Under the pieces are notes generated by a model, which did not search any database, was not told the origin of the DNA, and was given only the letters and a program-made list of their open reading frames with translations. A stretch of 64,000 nt of DNA from an uncultured Ralstonia sp. (GTDB lineage: Bacteria > Pseudomonadota > Gammaproteobacteria > Burkholderiales > Burkholderiaceae): the NCBI GenBank assembly GCA_913056305.1, contig CAJXMR010000003.1, positions 1 to 64,000 on the forward strand, written 5' to 3'. This document shows, piece after piece, positions 41,830 through 51,337 of the stretch (position 1 is the first letter of the stretch; each line of letters opens with the position of its first letter). The position numbers were made by a program, and so were the translations under genes.

Positions 41830-44423
41830 GCGGCCTCCTTATTCGATTCCAGGAAGTCCTGCGCAAAGCGCTGCAGCACGCCGCCCGCTTCGTAGATCGA
41901 CACTTCCTCGTCGCTGTCCAGGCGGCACGTGACCGGCACTTCTACACGCTCGCCGTTCTTGCGATGGATCACCAGCGTCAGGTCCGCGCGCGGCTTGCGC
42001 GCGCCGATCACGTCATAGGTTTCGGTGCCGTCGATGCCCAGCGTCAGGCGCGTAGTGCCCGGCTTGAACTCCAGCGGCAGCACGCCCATGCCGATCAGGT
42101 TGGTGCGGTGGATGCGCTCGAAGCCTTCGGCCACGATGGCTTCCACGCCGGCCAGGCGCACGCCCTTGGCGGCCCAGTCGCGCGAGCTGCCCTGGCCGTA
42201 ATCGGCGCCGGCAACGACGATTAGCGGTTGCTTGCGTTCCATGTAGGTCTCGATCGCTTCCCACATGCGCGTGACGCGGCCCTCGGGCTCGATGCGCGCC
42301 AGCGAACCCTTCTTCACCGCGCCATCCACCACGGCCATCTCGTTGATGAGCGTCGGGTTGGCAAACGTCGCGCGCTGCGCGGTCAGGTGGTCGCCGCGGT
42401 GCGTGGCGTACGAGTTGAAGTCCTCTTCCGGCAAGCCCATCTTGGCGAGGTATTCGCCGGCGGCGCTGCTGGCCAGGATGGCGTTGGATGGCGAGAGGTG
42501 GTCGGTCGTGATGTTGTCACCCAGCACAGCCAGCGGGCGCAGACCCTGGAGCGTGCGTTCACCCGCCAGCGCGCCTTCCCAGTACGGCGGGCGGCGGATG
42601 TAGGTGCTCTGCGCACGCCAGTCGTACAGGGGGCTCACGCTGGCAGACGATTCGCTGCGCTGGTCGAACATCGGGATGTACACCTTGCGGAACTGCTCCG
42701 GCTTGACCGAGGCGCGCACGATGGCGTCGATCTCGTCATCGCTCGGCCACAGGTCCTTCAGCGTGATGGGCTTGCCGTTGGCGTCCGTGCCGAAGCTGTC
42801 GCGCTCGATGTCGAAGCGCACCGTACCGGCAATCGCATAGGCCACCACCAGCGGCGGCGAGGCGAGGAAGGCCTGCTTGGCATACGGGTGGATGCGGCCA
42901 TCGAAGTTGCGGTTGCCCGACAGCACGGCGGTGGCGTACAGATCGCGGTCGATGATCTCCTGCTGGATCTTCGGGTCCAGCGCGCCGCTCATGCCGTTGC
43001 AGGTGGTGCAGGCAAACGCGACGATGCCGAAACCGAGGGTCTCCAGCTCGGCCTTCAGCCCAGCCTCTTCCAGATACAGTTCGACGGCCTTGGAGCCCGG
43101 AGCGAGCGAGCTCTTCACCCACGGCTTGCGAACCAAGCCGAGGCGGTTGGCATTGCGTGCCAGCAGCGCGGCGGCGATCACGTTGCGCGGGTTGCTGGTG
43201 TTGGTGCAGCTCGTGATGGCGGCGATGACGACGGCGCCGTCCGGCATCTGGCCCGGCGTCTCTTCCCATTGGCCGGCGATGCCCTTGGCGGCGAGGTCCG
43301 CCGTTGCCACGCGTGCGTGCGGGTTGGACGGGCCGGCCATGTTGCGGACCACGCTCGACAGGTCGAAGCGCAGCACGCGTTCGTATTCCGCATGCTTGAG
43401 TGTGTCGGACCAAAGGCCTGCGGCCTTGGCATACGTCTCGACCAGCTCGACCTGCTCGTCGCCGCGGCCGGTCAGGCGCAGGTAGTCGAGCGTCTGGTTG
43501 TCGATCGAGAACATGGCAGCCGTCGCACCGTACTCGGGCGCCATGTTGGAGATGGTGGCGCGATCGCCCAGTGTCAGGCGCGCGGCGCCCTCGCCATAGA
43601 ACTCCAGGTATGCGCCCACCACCTTCTGTTTGCGCAGGAATTCGGTCAGCGCCAGCACGATGTCGGTGGCGGTGATGCCGGGCTGGCGCTGGCCCGTCAG
43701 CTCCACGCCCACGATGTCCGGCAGGCGCATCCACGATGCGCGGCCGAGCATCACGTTCTCCGCCTCCAGCCCGCCCACGCCGATGGCGATCACGCCCAGC
43801 GCATCGACGTGTGGCGTGTGGCTGTCGGTGCCGACGCAGGTGTCGGGATACGCCACGCCGTCGTGCGCCTGAATCACCGGCGACATCTTCTCCAGGTTGA
43901 TCTGGTGCATGATGCCGTTGCCTGCCGGGATCACGTCGACGTTCTTGAACGCGAGCTTGGTCCAGTCGATGAAGTGGAAGCGGTCTTCGTTGCGGCGGTC
44001 TTCAATGGCGCGGTTCTTGGCGAAGGCATTGGGGTCGAAGCCGCCGCATTCCACCGCCAGTGAGTGGTCGACGATCAATTGCACCGGCACCACCGGGTTG
44101 ACCTTGGCTGGGTCGCCGCCCTGGTCGGCAATCGCGTCGCGCAGGCCGGCGAGGTCGACCAGCGCGGTCTGGCCCAGGATGTCGTGGCAGACCACACGTG
44201 CCGGAAACCACGGGAAGTCCAGCTCGCGCTTGCGTTCGATCAGTTGCTTGAGCGAAGCGGTGAGGGTGGCGGGGTCGCAGCGGCGTACCAGGTTCTCGGC
44301 CAGTACGCGGGAGGTGTAGGGGAGTTTGTCGTAGGTGCCTTGTGCGATGGCTTCTACGGCTTCGCGGGCGTCGAAGTAGTCCAGCGATGTGCCGGGGAGG
44401 GGCTTGCGATGGGTGGTGTTCAT
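41826..44423 (-). CDS. acnD: Fe/S-dependent 2-methylcitrate dehydratase AcnD
   Basis: An 865-residue aconitase-family enzyme. The cluster ligands are visible in ITSCTNTSNP and FACTTCNGMSG, and the swivel domain in GADYGQGSSRDWAAKG. Length and the tight link to prpF identify the AcnD type rather than a housekeeping aconitase. It dehydrates 2-methylcitrate to a 2-methylaconitate isomer that PrpF must convert. In the operon order it follows prpC, but 278 bases with a large repeat separate the two; expression of acnD-prpF may therefore differ from prpBC. Confidence 0.95.
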   Translation of the reverse strand: MNTTHRKPLPGTSLDYFDAREAVEAIAQGTYDKLPYTSRVLAENLVRRCDPATLTASLKQLIERKRELDFPWFPARVVCHDILGQTALVDLAGLRDAIADQGGDPAKVNPVVPVQLIVDHSLAVECGGFDPNAFAKNRAIEDRRNEDRFHFIDWTKLAFKNVDVIPAGNGIMHQINLEKMSPVIQAHDGVAYPDTCVGTDSHTPHVDALGVIAIGVGGLEAENVMLGRASWMRLPDIVGVELTGQRQPGITATDIVLALTEFLRKQKVVGAYLEFYGEGAARLTLGDRATISNMAPEYGATAAMFSIDNQTLDYLRLTGRGDEQVELVETYAKAAGLWSDTLKHAEYERVLRFDLSSVVRNMAGPSNPHARVATADLAAKGIAGQWEETPGQMPDGAVVIAAITSCTNTSNPRNVIAAALLARNANRLGLVRKPWVKSSLAPGSKAVELYLEEAGLKAELETLGFGIVAFACTTCNGMSGALDPKIQQEIIDRDLYATAVLSGNRNFDGRIHPYAKQAFLASPPLVVAYAIAGTVRFDIERDSFGTDANGKPITLKDLWPSDDEIDAIVRASVKPEQFRKVYIPMFDQRSESSASVSPLYDWRAQSTYIRRPPYWEGALAGERTLQGLRPLAVLGDNITTDHLSPSNAILASSAAGEYLAKMGLPEEDFNSYATHRGDHLTAQRATFANPTLINEMAVVDGAVKKGSLARIEPEGRVTRMWEAIETYMERKQPLIVVAGADYGQGSSRDWAAKGVRLAGVEAIVAEGFERIHRTNLIGMGVLPLEFKPGTTRLTLGIDGTETYDVIGARKPRADLTLVIHRKNGERVEVPVTCRLDSDEEVSIYEAGGVLQRFAQDFLESNKEAA

Positions 44424-44468
44424 GGTGTCGGTACATCCCTTGTTTCATCCCCTGCCGGGGCTGACTCA

Positions 44469-44637
44469 CTTTCTTTGTCTTGCCAAAGAAAGTAAGCAAA
44501 GAAAGGCGCGCCCGAGATGGCGCGAGGTTGCAAAAGCGCCTCCTTGAATTTTTGTAACCGGGCGGAGACGGGGAAAACTCGCTTCGCTCAGACAGTTCCC
44601 CGTCTTTTTTCCGCCCGCTCACAAAAATTCAAGGCGC
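44469..44637. repeat. Multi-stem inverted repeat element between prpC and acnD
   Basis: Three nested features are seen. CTTTCTTTG (44469-44477) faces CAAAGAAAG copies at 44483-44505. An outer arm GCGCCTCCTTGAATTTTTGT (44536-44555) pairs with ACAAAAATTCAAGGCGC (44621-44637). Inner arms GGGCGGA/GACGGGGAA (44560-44575) pair with TTCCCCGTC and TCCGCCC (44596-44616). The whole folds into a long cruciform. The CTTTCTTTG..CCAAAGAAAG..CAAAGAAAG string is a common intergenic repeat in high-GC proteobacteria. It probably attenuates or processes the prp transcript. Confidence 0.7.
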
Positions 44638-44648
44638 CATCAAGGGCA

Positions 44649-44699
44649 GGAACGTCAACGGCCAAACCGTCTTTGGGTTTGGGTTGACGTTCCTTTTTT
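44649..44699 (+). terminator. Long hairpin followed by a T-run on the plus strand
   Basis: GGAACGTCAAC (44649-44659) pairs perfectly with GTTGACGTTCC (44683-44693), and inner CCAAAC/GTTTGG can extend the stem; six T follow on the plus strand. It lies just beyond the prpC stop, but the T-run is on the wrong side for the minus-strand prp genes. It may instead be a 3'-end stabilising structure of the prpBC message. Confidence 0.5.
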
Positions 44700-44701
44700 C
44701 T

Positions 44702-45871
44702 TTACGGGCGCTTGGCGAGCGGCACGAACTTCAGGTCTTCCGGGCCGGTGTAGTTGGCGCTCGGGCGGATGATCTTGTTGTCGATGCGTTGCTCGATGAT
44801 GTGCGCGGCCCAGCCGGACGTGCGCGCGATCACGAACAGCGGCGTGAACATGGCGGTGGGCACGCCCATCATGTGGTACGACACGGCGCTGAACCAGTCC
44901 AGGTTCGGGAACATCTTCTTGATGTCCCACATGACGGTTTCCAGGCGCTCGGCAATGTCGAACATCTTGGTGTTGGACGCTTCCTTCGACAGCTTCTTCG
45001 CCACTTCCTTGATGACCTTGTTGCGCGGGTCCGAGACCGTGTAGACCGGGTGGCCGAAGCCGATCACGACTTCCTTGGCTTCGACGCGGCGGCGGATGTC
45101 GGCCTCGGCCTCGTCCGGCGTGTCGTAGCGCTTCTGGATCTCGAACGCGACTTCATTGGCGCCGCCGTGCTTCGGGCCGCGCAGCGCGCCGATGGCGCCG
45201 GTGATGGCCGAGTAGATGTCCGAGCCCGTGCCGGCAATCACGCGGCCGGTGAAGGTGGAGGCGTTGAACTCGTGCTCCGCATACAGGTTGAGCGACACGT
45301 GCATCGCGTCGACCCACGACTTGGACGGCTCCACGCCGTGCAGCAGGTGCAGGAAGTGGCCGCCGATGGAGTCGTCATCGGTCTCCACCTCGATGCGCTT
45401 GCCGTTGTGGCTGTAGTGGTACCAGTACAGCAGCATCGAGCCGAGCGAAGCCATCAGGCGGTCGGCGATGTCGCGCGCGCCGGGTACGTTGTGGTCGTCC
45501 TTCTCCGGCAGCACGGTGCCGAGCACCGACACGCCGGTGCGCATCACGTCCATCGGGTGGGCGGAAGCCGGCACCCACTCCAGTGCGGCCTTCACGTTGG
45601 CGGGCAGGCCGCGCAGCGCCTTCAGCTTGGCCTTGTACGCAGCCAGTTCGGCCTTGTTCGGCAGCTTGCCGTGCACCAGCAGGTGGGCCACTTCTTCAAA
45701 CTCGCAGGCGGCGGCCAGGTCGAGGATGTCGTAGCCGCGGTAGTGCAGGTCGTTGCCGGTGCGGCCGACCGTACACAGCGCGGTGTTGCCCGCCGTCACG
45801 CCCGACAGGGCCACGGACTTCTTCGGCTTGAAGGCACCGGCGTTCGGGGTGCTGTTGTCTGCTTCGCTCAT
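44702..45871 (-). CDS. prpC: 2-methylcitrate synthase PrpC
   Basis: A 389-residue citrate-synthase-family enzyme. [33 protein letters not shown] at the start (landmarks [13 protein letters not shown] and [11 protein letters not shown]), [13 protein letters not shown], and [19 protein letters not shown] are typical of the 2-methylcitrate type, which is shorter than the housekeeping enzyme. It condenses propionyl-CoA with oxaloacetate. It is the second gene of the operon, 34 bases after prpB. Confidence 0.95.
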   Translation of the reverse strand: MSEADNSTPNAGAFKPKKSVALSGVTAGNTALCTVGRTGNDLHYRGYDILDLAAACEFEEVAHLLVHGKLPNKAELAAYKAKLKALRGLPANVKAALEWVPASAHPMDVMRTGVSVLGTVLPEKDDHNVPGARDIADRLMASLGSMLLYWYHYSHNGKRIEVETDDDSIGGHFLHLLHGVEPSKSWVDAMHVSLNLYAEHEFNASTFTGRVIAGTGSDIYSAITGAIGALRGPKHGGANEVAFEIQKRYDTPDEAEADIRRRVEAKEVVIGFGHPVYTVSDPRNKVIKEVAKKLSKEASNTKMFDIAERLETVMWDIKKMFPNLDWFSAVSYHMMGVPTAMFTPLFVIARTSGWAAHIIEQRIDNKIIRPSANYTGPEDLKFVPLAKRP

Positions 45872-45905
45872 GTGGGGTCTCCTGATGATCTTGATCTAAC
45901 GGGGG

Positions 45906-46814
45906 TTATTTCTGCACCGCATGCTGCGTGGCGAAGAGCGCGTCCAGCTTGTCTTCGTACGCGTGGTAGCCGAGATATTGGTACAGGTCCGCGCGGGTCT
46001 GCATGGTTTCCACGGCTGCCTTCTGCGTGCCGTCGCGCAGCACCGTCTGGTAGAAGTTGAGCGCGGCCGCGTTCATCGCACGATACGCGCCACAGCAGTA
46101 CAGCGCGATGTCCACGTTGGCGCTGCGCAGCTCGTCGGTGGTGAACAGCGGCGTGCTGCCGAACTCGGTCAGGTTGGCGAGGATGGGCACCTTCACGGCG
46201 GCCTTGAAGCGGCGGTAGTCGTCCAGCGTCTTCATGGCTTCGGGGAAGATCATGTCCGCGCCCGCTTCCACATAGGCCACCGCGCGCTCGATGGCGGCGT
46301 CGATGCCTTCCGACGCGGCGGCATCGGTGCGGGCCATGATGACGAAGTCGTCATCGGTGCGGGCGTCCACGGCGGCCTTCACGCGGTCGACCATCTCATC
46401 GATGGGCACGACTTCCTTGCCGGGGCGATGGCCGCAGCGCTTCTGGCCGACCTGGTCCTCCATATGCACCGCCGCCACGCCCGCCTTGATGAACGAGCGC
46501 ACCGTGCGCGCGATGTTGAAGGCGCCGCCCCAGCCGGTGTCGATGTCGACCATCAGCGGAATCTGCACGGCATCGGTGATGCGGCGTGCGTCGATCAGCA
46601 CGTCTTCCATGGTGCTGATGCCCAGGTCCGGAATGCCCAGCGAGTTGGCGGCCACGCCGCCGCCCGACAGGTAGACGGCCTTGAAGCCGGTCTGCTCGGC
46701 CATCTTGGCGGCGTAGGCGGTGATGGCGCCCACCACCTGCAGCGGTTGGGACTCGGCCACCGCCTGGCGGAACTTGGCGCCGGCGCTGGTGGGATGACGT
46801 TGGGTTGTGCTCAT
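45906..46814 (-). CDS. prpB: 2-methylisocitrate lyase PrpB
   Basis: A 302-residue TIM-barrel lyase of the isocitrate lyase superfamily. Landmarks are [33 protein letters not shown] and [11 protein letters not shown] with the catalytic Cys127. It cleaves 2-methylisocitrate to pyruvate and succinate, the last step of the methylcitrate cycle. It is the promoter-proximal gene; the 192-bp gap to the divergent prpR carries a -24/-12 promoter match at 46843-46858 and PrpR-like inverted repeats. Confidence 0.95.
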   Translation of the reverse strand: MSTTQRHPTSAGAKFRQAVAESQPLQVVGAITAYAAKMAEQTGFKAVYLSGGGVAANSLGIPDLGISTMEDVLIDARRITDAVQIPLMVDIDTGWGGAFNIARTVRSFIKAGVAAVHMEDQVGQKRCGHRPGKEVVPIDEMVDRVKAAVDARTDDDFVIMARTDAAASEGIDAAIERAVAYVEAGADMIFPEAMKTLDDYRRFKAAVKVPILANLTEFGSTPLFTTDELRSANVDIALYCCGAYRAMNAAALNFYQTVLRDGTQKAAVETMQTRADLYQYLGYHAYEDKLDALFATQHAVQK

Positions 46815-46842
46815 GGGGTCTCCAGGAAATCGGAACCCTTAT

Positions 46843-46858
46843 TGCAGGAAGCAGGCCA
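46843..46858 (-). promoter_or_regulatory. Candidate sigma-54 promoter of prpBC-acnD-prpF
   Basis: On the minus strand TGGCCTGCTTCCTGCA has GG and GC 12 bases apart and matches the TGGCACG-N4-TTGCW consensus except at three positions. The predicted transcript starts near 46832, giving an 18-base leader to the prpB start. PrpR is a sigma-54 activator, so this is the expected promoter class. Confidence 0.7.
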
Positions 46859-46919
46859 GCCCGGGAAAGCTTGCTAAGTCCTTGATTCGTAATGAGCCCG
46901 GGTCGCCCGTGCTGCACAT

Positions 46920-46960
46920 GGAATTTCAGAAATGAAATTTCCAATTTCAAACGGGAAACG
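46920..46960. promoter_or_regulatory. Candidate PrpR upstream activating sites
   Basis: AATTTCA-GAAA-TGAAATT (46922-46939) is a perfect 7-bp inverted repeat, extendable to GGAATTTCA..TGAAATTTCC with a 1-base offset. A second, weaker copy AATTTCA-AACG-GGAAACG follows at 46943-46960. They lie about 75-100 bases upstream of the -24/-12 element, a typical distance for an enhancer-binding protein, and 50 bases before the prpR start. Confidence 0.6.
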
Positions 46961-47006
46961 CTGCGCGCATAATGACTGTACCGCCGTACCCGCAGTGAGC
47001 CTCCCC

Positions 47007-48971
47007 ATGAACACCGCCACCCCCGACCTCGCCCAGCGCCCGCGCGTCTGGGCCTGCGGCATCAGCCGCCTGAGCGACCTGTTCCTCGACCTTGCCGCTG
47101 AGTACAACGACCGCGCCGAGCTGCGCGTCATCACGCTCGGCTTTGAAGACATCGTGCGCGAGATCGACACCGCCGGCCCCGAGCGCCCCGACGTGGTGGT
47201 CGCGGGCGGCTCCAACGGCGCGTACCTGAAGCCGCGCCTGTCGCTGCCCGTGGTCGTCATCAACCCGACCGGCTTTGACGTGATGCACGCGCTGGCCCGT
47301 GCGCGGCGCACGGCATCGGGCGTGGAGCAATCGGTGGCGCTCGTCACCCACGGCGATACGCCCGACGAGGTGCGCCGCTTCGTCGCCGCGTACGGCATGG
47401 ACGTGGTGTTCGCCTCCTACGCATCGCGCCAGGATGCCGAGAGCTGCGTGCTCGACCTGCGCGACCGGGGGGTGGGCGCCGTGGTGGGCCCCGGCCTGGT
47501 GACGGACCTGGCCGCGCAGGCCGGCATGAACGCGGTGTTCCTGTACTCACGCGACTCCGTGCGCGCCGCCTTCGACACCGCGCTGGAAGTGGTGCAAGCC
47601 ACTCGCCGCGAGGCACTACGCCGCCAGCGCCTGGACAACCTGCTGCAGCACCTGCGCGACGGCGTGGTCGCGCTGGATGCACAAGGCCGCGTCGAGGCCA
47701 TCAACGAGCGCCTGGCCACTGCGCTCGGCATCGACGCCAAGGCGGCCGCCGGCCGGCCGCTGCTCGACATCGCGCCCAACCTGATGGGCCTGCTGCCCGA
47801 TGCCGACGGCGACACGCTTGGCACCGTGCGCGGCGTGAACTACGTCATCCACCGCGGCCCCTTGGCCAGCACGGGCGGCGATGCGGCCGAAGGCACCGTC
47901 TTCACCTTCCAGGAATCCCGCGCGGTGGAGCGGCTGGACCGCACGCTGCGCTCACGCCAGCGCCCGCAGCAGTTCAGCGCGCGCTACCGGCTCGATGATC
48001 TGGTGGGCGAGTCCCCGCCCATTGAGCGCGTGCGCACGCTGGTGCGACGCTATGCCAAGTCGGATGCCACCGTGCTGGTGCTGGGCGAATCCGGCACCGG
48101 CAAGGAGATGGTCGCGCAGGGCATGCATCAACTGAGCGCGCGGCGCGACTTTCCGTTTGTCGCCATCAACTGCGGTGCGTTTCCCGAAGCGCTGCTGGAG
48201 AGCGAGCTGTTCGGCTACGAAGAAGGTGCCTTCACTGGTGCACGCAAGGGCGGCAAGGCCGGGCTGATCGAAGCCGCGCACCGGGGCACGCTGTTCCTGG
48301 ATGAGATTGGCGAGATGCCGCAGCCACTGCAAAGCCGCCTGCTGCGCGTGCTGCAGGAGCGCGAGGTGGTGCGGTTGGGCTCCACCGAGCCCACGCGCGT
48401 GGACATCCGCGTGGTGGCGGCCACGCACCGCGCGTTGACCGATGCGGTGGAAGCCGGTGCCTTCCGGGCCGACCTGTACTACCGCCTCAACATCCTCAGC
48501 ATCGCGCTGCCCCCGCTGCGCGAGCGGCCGGACGACGTGATGCCCGTGGCTGCCGAGCTCTTGGTGCAGGCCGCTCGCCGCGAGCCGCGCCTGTTGCTGC
48601 GCATCCCCAACACTGAGGTGGCCGCGCGCGTGCTGGCCGGCATTGCCGACCCGCTGCGGCGCTACACCTGGCCCGGCAACGTGCGCGAGCTGCAGAGCGT
48701 GATCGAGCGGATTGCGGTGGAGCTGGCGGACGCGGATGACGCGGACGAAGGAGCCATCACGCATGACGTGCTGCGCGTGATTGCGCCGGAGGTGTTCGAG
48801 GTGCGAGGGCGGGGCAAGACGGCCGCGCTGACGTTGCGCGAGCGTAGCCGGGGTGTGGAAGCCGATGAAATTCGCGCCGCGCTGGCGGCGCATGATGGCG
48901 ATCGGGACGCGGTGTGCGCTGCGTTGGGGATCAGCAAGACGACGTTGTGGCGGCGGTTGAGTGAGCGGTAA
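47007..48971 (+). CDS. prpR: Sigma-54-dependent activator of propionate catabolism PrpR
   Basis: A 654-residue regulator. The PrpR_N sensing domain spans about 12-195, a PAS-like segment 205-310, the AAA+ domain 330-570 with Walker A GESGTGKE (360-367) and the sigma-54 contact loop GAFTGA (407-412), Walker B GTLFLDEIGEM, and a Fis-type helix-turn-helix at the end (AVCAALGISKTTLWRRL). Start ATG 47007 is chosen; the frame to 46932 lies in the operator region. PrpR senses 2-methylcitrate and activates prpBC. All parts needed for sigma-54 activation are intact. Confidence 0.95.
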   Translation: MNTATPDLAQRPRVWACGISRLSDLFLDLAAEYNDRAELRVITLGFEDIVREIDTAGPERPDVVVAGGSNGAYLKPRLSLPVVVINPTGFDVMHALARARRTASGVEQSVALVTHGDTPDEVRRFVAAYGMDVVFASYASRQDAESCVLDLRDRGVGAVVGPGLVTDLAAQAGMNAVFLYSRDSVRAAFDTALEVVQATRREALRRQRLDNLLQHLRDGVVALDAQGRVEAINERLATALGIDAKAAAGRPLLDIAPNLMGLLPDADGDTLGTVRGVNYVIHRGPLASTGGDAAEGTVFTFQESRAVERLDRTLRSRQRPQQFSARYRLDDLVGESPPIERVRTLVRRYAKSDATVLVLGESGTGKEMVAQGMHQLSARRDFPFVAINCGAFPEALLESELFGYEEGAFTGARKGGKAGLIEAAHRGTLFLDEIGEMPQPLQSRLLRVLQEREVVRLGSTEPTRVDIRVVAATHRALTDAVEAGAFRADLYYRLNILSIALPPLRERPDDVMPVAAELLVQAARREPRLLLRIPNTEVAARVLAGIADPLRRYTWPGNVRELQSVIERIAVELADADDADEGAITHDVLRVIAPEVFEVRGRGKTAALTLRERSRGVEADEIRAALAAHDGDRDAVCAALGISKTTLWRRLSER

Positions 48972-48976
48972 TCGCC

Positions 48977-49555
48977 TCACCCCAACGGCCTCACCCCAAT
49001 CCACCACCCATGCAGATAAAACGCGAACGCAACCCAGGCGACCGCGCCAACCACGACGGCAATCACATCACGTGAGAACGCCCCATCGGGATAGACCGTG
49101 CCTGCAACACGATCCCGCCGTCGCGCAGCCGCGTAAGTCAGGAGCGCCCAGACGAGGAAGGCGCCGAACAGCACGACCGCGTGCAGCGCGCCGTTGGCCA
49201 GCAGATGCGCCAAGGCCCACAGCACCACACTGAGCGCTTGCGGATGCTTGAGCCACGCCTTGAAGTGGGTGCCCGGCACGTACGCGGCCGGAAACAGGAT
49301 GAATGCCACCAGTGTGAGCAGGCCCGCGAGATGCGGCGCCCATGCCGGCGGCAACCACAGCACGACCGGCGCGTGCCGCGCCATGCCGTATCCCCAGATC
49401 ACCAACGCCAGCCCGATGATGGACGCGACGGAATACGCGCCCTTCCAGCCCTTCTCGCCCATCTGTGCGATCCGTGCGGTGCGCCAGTCGTCTGCAAAGA
49501 TCCGGATCGAATGCACACCCAGGAAGATCAACAACCCCAATATCAGGACAGACAT
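48977..49555 (-). CDS. NnrU family membrane protein
   Basis: A 192-residue protein with five to six membrane helices (start ATG 49555, MSVLILGLLIFLGVHS). It has the NnrU features: GVHSIRIFADDWR near helix 1, KHPQALSVVLWALAHLLANG in helix 4, and a C-terminal WWIGV segment. NnrU is associated with denitrification genes in some bacteria, but its role is unknown and no nir/nor genes are nearby. It is convergent with prpR, stops 5 bases apart. Confidence 0.87.
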   Translation of the reverse strand: MSVLILGLLIFLGVHSIRIFADDWRTARIAQMGEKGWKGAYSVASIIGLALVIWGYGMARHAPVVLWLPPAWAPHLAGLLTLVAFILFPAAYVPGTHFKAWLKHPQALSVVLWALAHLLANGALHAVVLFGAFLVWALLTYAAARRRDRVAGTVYPDGAFSRDVIAVVVGAVAWVAFAFYLHGWWIGVRPLG

Positions 49556-49826
49556 GGCGGGCTCCTCGTGACAGATGTCGGGCGATGGCGGCGATTGTCT
49601 CGCATGACGTCGGCTGTTGCCAATATCGGCGCCCGCACGGGCAACCCCGCGTGATCCGGGTTCGGGCCGCACGGTATGCGCGGCGTATGTTCTGACCGGA
49701 CGGATCTGCCCTTACCGACGCGCACGGCGTCTTGTAGATTCACGTGTTGTTACCTAGGGTGAGTGGGGGCTGCGAGACCCGCAACGGTGCCTTGAGCCAC
49801 CCGCCTGCGCCAACCAGAACACACAC

Positions 49827-50660
49827 ATGAAACATGTCACCTTGCCCGATGGCGAACGCGTGCCTGCGCTCGGCATGGGAACGTGGAATATGGGCGAGCA
49901 CCGCGCCGCCCGCGCCGAGGAAATCGCCACGCTGCGCCTGGGGCTCGATCTCGGCCTGCGCCTGATCGACACGGCAGAGATGTACGGCGAGGGCCTGTCC
50001 GAAACGCTCGTCGGCGAGGCTATGGCCGGGCGGCGCGACGAGGTGTTTCTCGTCAGCAAGGTCTATCCGCACAATGCCAGCCGGCGCGGCATTGCTGCCG
50101 CGTGCGAGCGTAGCCTGCAGCGGCTCGGCACCGACCGCATCGATCTGTACCTGCTGCACTGGCGCGGCAGCATCCCGCTGGAAGAGACCCTACAGGGCCT
50201 GCAAGCCCTGCAGCGCGCAGGCAAGATCCGCCACTACGGCGTGAGCAATCTCGACCTGTCCGATATGGAAGAACTCTGGGGTGCGCCCGGTGGCGATCAG
50301 GTCGCGGTCAACCAGCTGCTGTACAACCTCGGCCGGCGCGGCATTGAGTGGGACCTGCTGCCCTGGCTGCGTGAGCGCCGCGTGCCGGTGATGGCGTACT
50401 CGCCCATTGAACAGGCGCGGCTGACCCGGCATCCGAAGCTGGTGCGTTTTGCCCAGGAGAGCGGTATGACGCCCGCGCAGGTGGCGCTGGCGTGGTTGCT
50501 GGCGCGCGACGACATCATCGCCATTCCCAAGACCAGCCATCGCGACCGGTTGCGCGAGAACTTCGGCGCGCTGGCGCACAGCCTGACACCTGAGCAACTG
50601 GCCGCGTTGGACCGCATCTTCCCGCCGCCGTCCGGCCCGCGGTCGCTGGAAGTGCTCTAA
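49827..50660 (+). CDS. Aldo/keto reductase
   Basis: A 277-residue TIM-barrel oxidoreductase. The catalytic tetrad is visible: Asp48 in LIDTAEMYG, Tyr53, Lys78 in FLVSKVYPH, and His111 in LLHWRG. GVSNLDLSDMEEL and the C-terminal IPKTSHRDRLRENFGAL are the NADP-binding part. It reduces an aldehyde or ketone with NADPH in the cytoplasm. No Shine-Dalgarno sequence is evident before ATG 49827. It stands alone between NnrU and a convergent lipoprotein gene. Confidence 0.92.
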   Translation: MKHVTLPDGERVPALGMGTWNMGEHRAARAEEIATLRLGLDLGLRLIDTAEMYGEGLSETLVGEAMAGRRDEVFLVSKVYPHNASRRGIAAACERSLQRLGTDRIDLYLLHWRGSIPLEETLQGLQALQRAGKIRHYGVSNLDLSDMEELWGAPGGDQVAVNQLLYNLGRRGIEWDLLPWLRERRVPVMAYSPIEQARLTRHPKLVRFAQESGMTPAQVALAWLLARDDIIAIPKTSHRDRLRENFGALAHSLTPEQLAALDRIFPPPSGPRSLEVL

Positions 50661-50696
50661 GCCACAGAGACGTGGCAGTGCTGGTGCGTGTCGCGC

Positions 50697-51143
50697 TTAG
50701 TGCGACTTGGCCTGGTAGCGCTCGTAGTCCACATAGCGCACCAGGTAGGCGCGCGCCTTTTCGCGCGTGTCGGTGGTGACGCGGTCAGCCGCCTGGCGCG
50801 CGCCCGACTTGCCGTGCGACGACACCATCTGCGCATTGAGATAGTCGCGGAAGGCATCGTGCATGACTTGCAGTTCGCCCTTGCAGGCATCCAGCGCCGA
50901 CGACGCCACCGCCTTGCTCTGCGCGTTGCCGGGCACGCCGTCGTCGGCATGACGCTGCACGCAGTCCATGTATTTGGCGCGCAGCGCCATCCAGCCAGCG
51001 TCGGCGCTGGCCGTGCCGGTCGTGCTGGCTGTGTTGGCCACGCTGGACGAATCAGCAGACTGCTGCTGCGAGGGCGCGGGCGAACCGCACGCGCCAAGCA
51101 AGGCCAGCAGGACGAGGGGCGAAGCGTAGAGGGCTCTTTTCAT
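50697..51143 (-). CDS. Small hypothetical lipoprotein
   Basis: A 148-residue protein starting at ATG 51143 (MKRALYASPLVLLALLGACGS), with a lipobox (LGAC, Cys near residue 19) followed by a Ser/Gln/Thr-rich linker. The mature domain is helical (GWMALRAKYMDCVQRH, LDACKGELQVMHDAFRDYL) with a cysteine pair. I recognise no family. It lies 195 bases upstream of nothing else on its strand; the gene order beside a DegP-like protease may be coincidental. Confidence 0.75.
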   Translation of the reverse strand: MKRALYASPLVLLALLGACGSPAPSQQQSADSSSVANTASTTGTASADAGWMALRAKYMDCVQRHADDGVPGNAQSKAVASSALDACKGELQVMHDAFRDYLNAQMVSSHGKSGARQAADRVTTDTREKARAYLVRYVDYERYQAKSH

Positions 51144-51337
51144 GGCAAGAGACTCTACTGCAGACCTCCGCCTTTTTCTCCCGGCAGAGTCGACCATGCC
51201 TCACACCAGTAACAATTGGAAACGACTTCGTATGCCGGTCGCGGGCTTGTACGCAGCGCCCGTGCAATTTTGCGCGCCCATGCGCCGGGACGCTTCCACT
51301 GCCTTGCGCTCACCGGCCTTGGCTGGCCGGCACGCAT

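Noticed and set aside
40618..41895. 425-codon plus-strand frame opposite prpF
   Set aside because: prpF on the minus strand is unmistakable and fully accounts for the region.
42228..44063. 611-codon plus-strand frame opposite acnD
   Set aside because: acnD with its Fe/S motifs covers the same bases; the plus frame shows no conserved motif.
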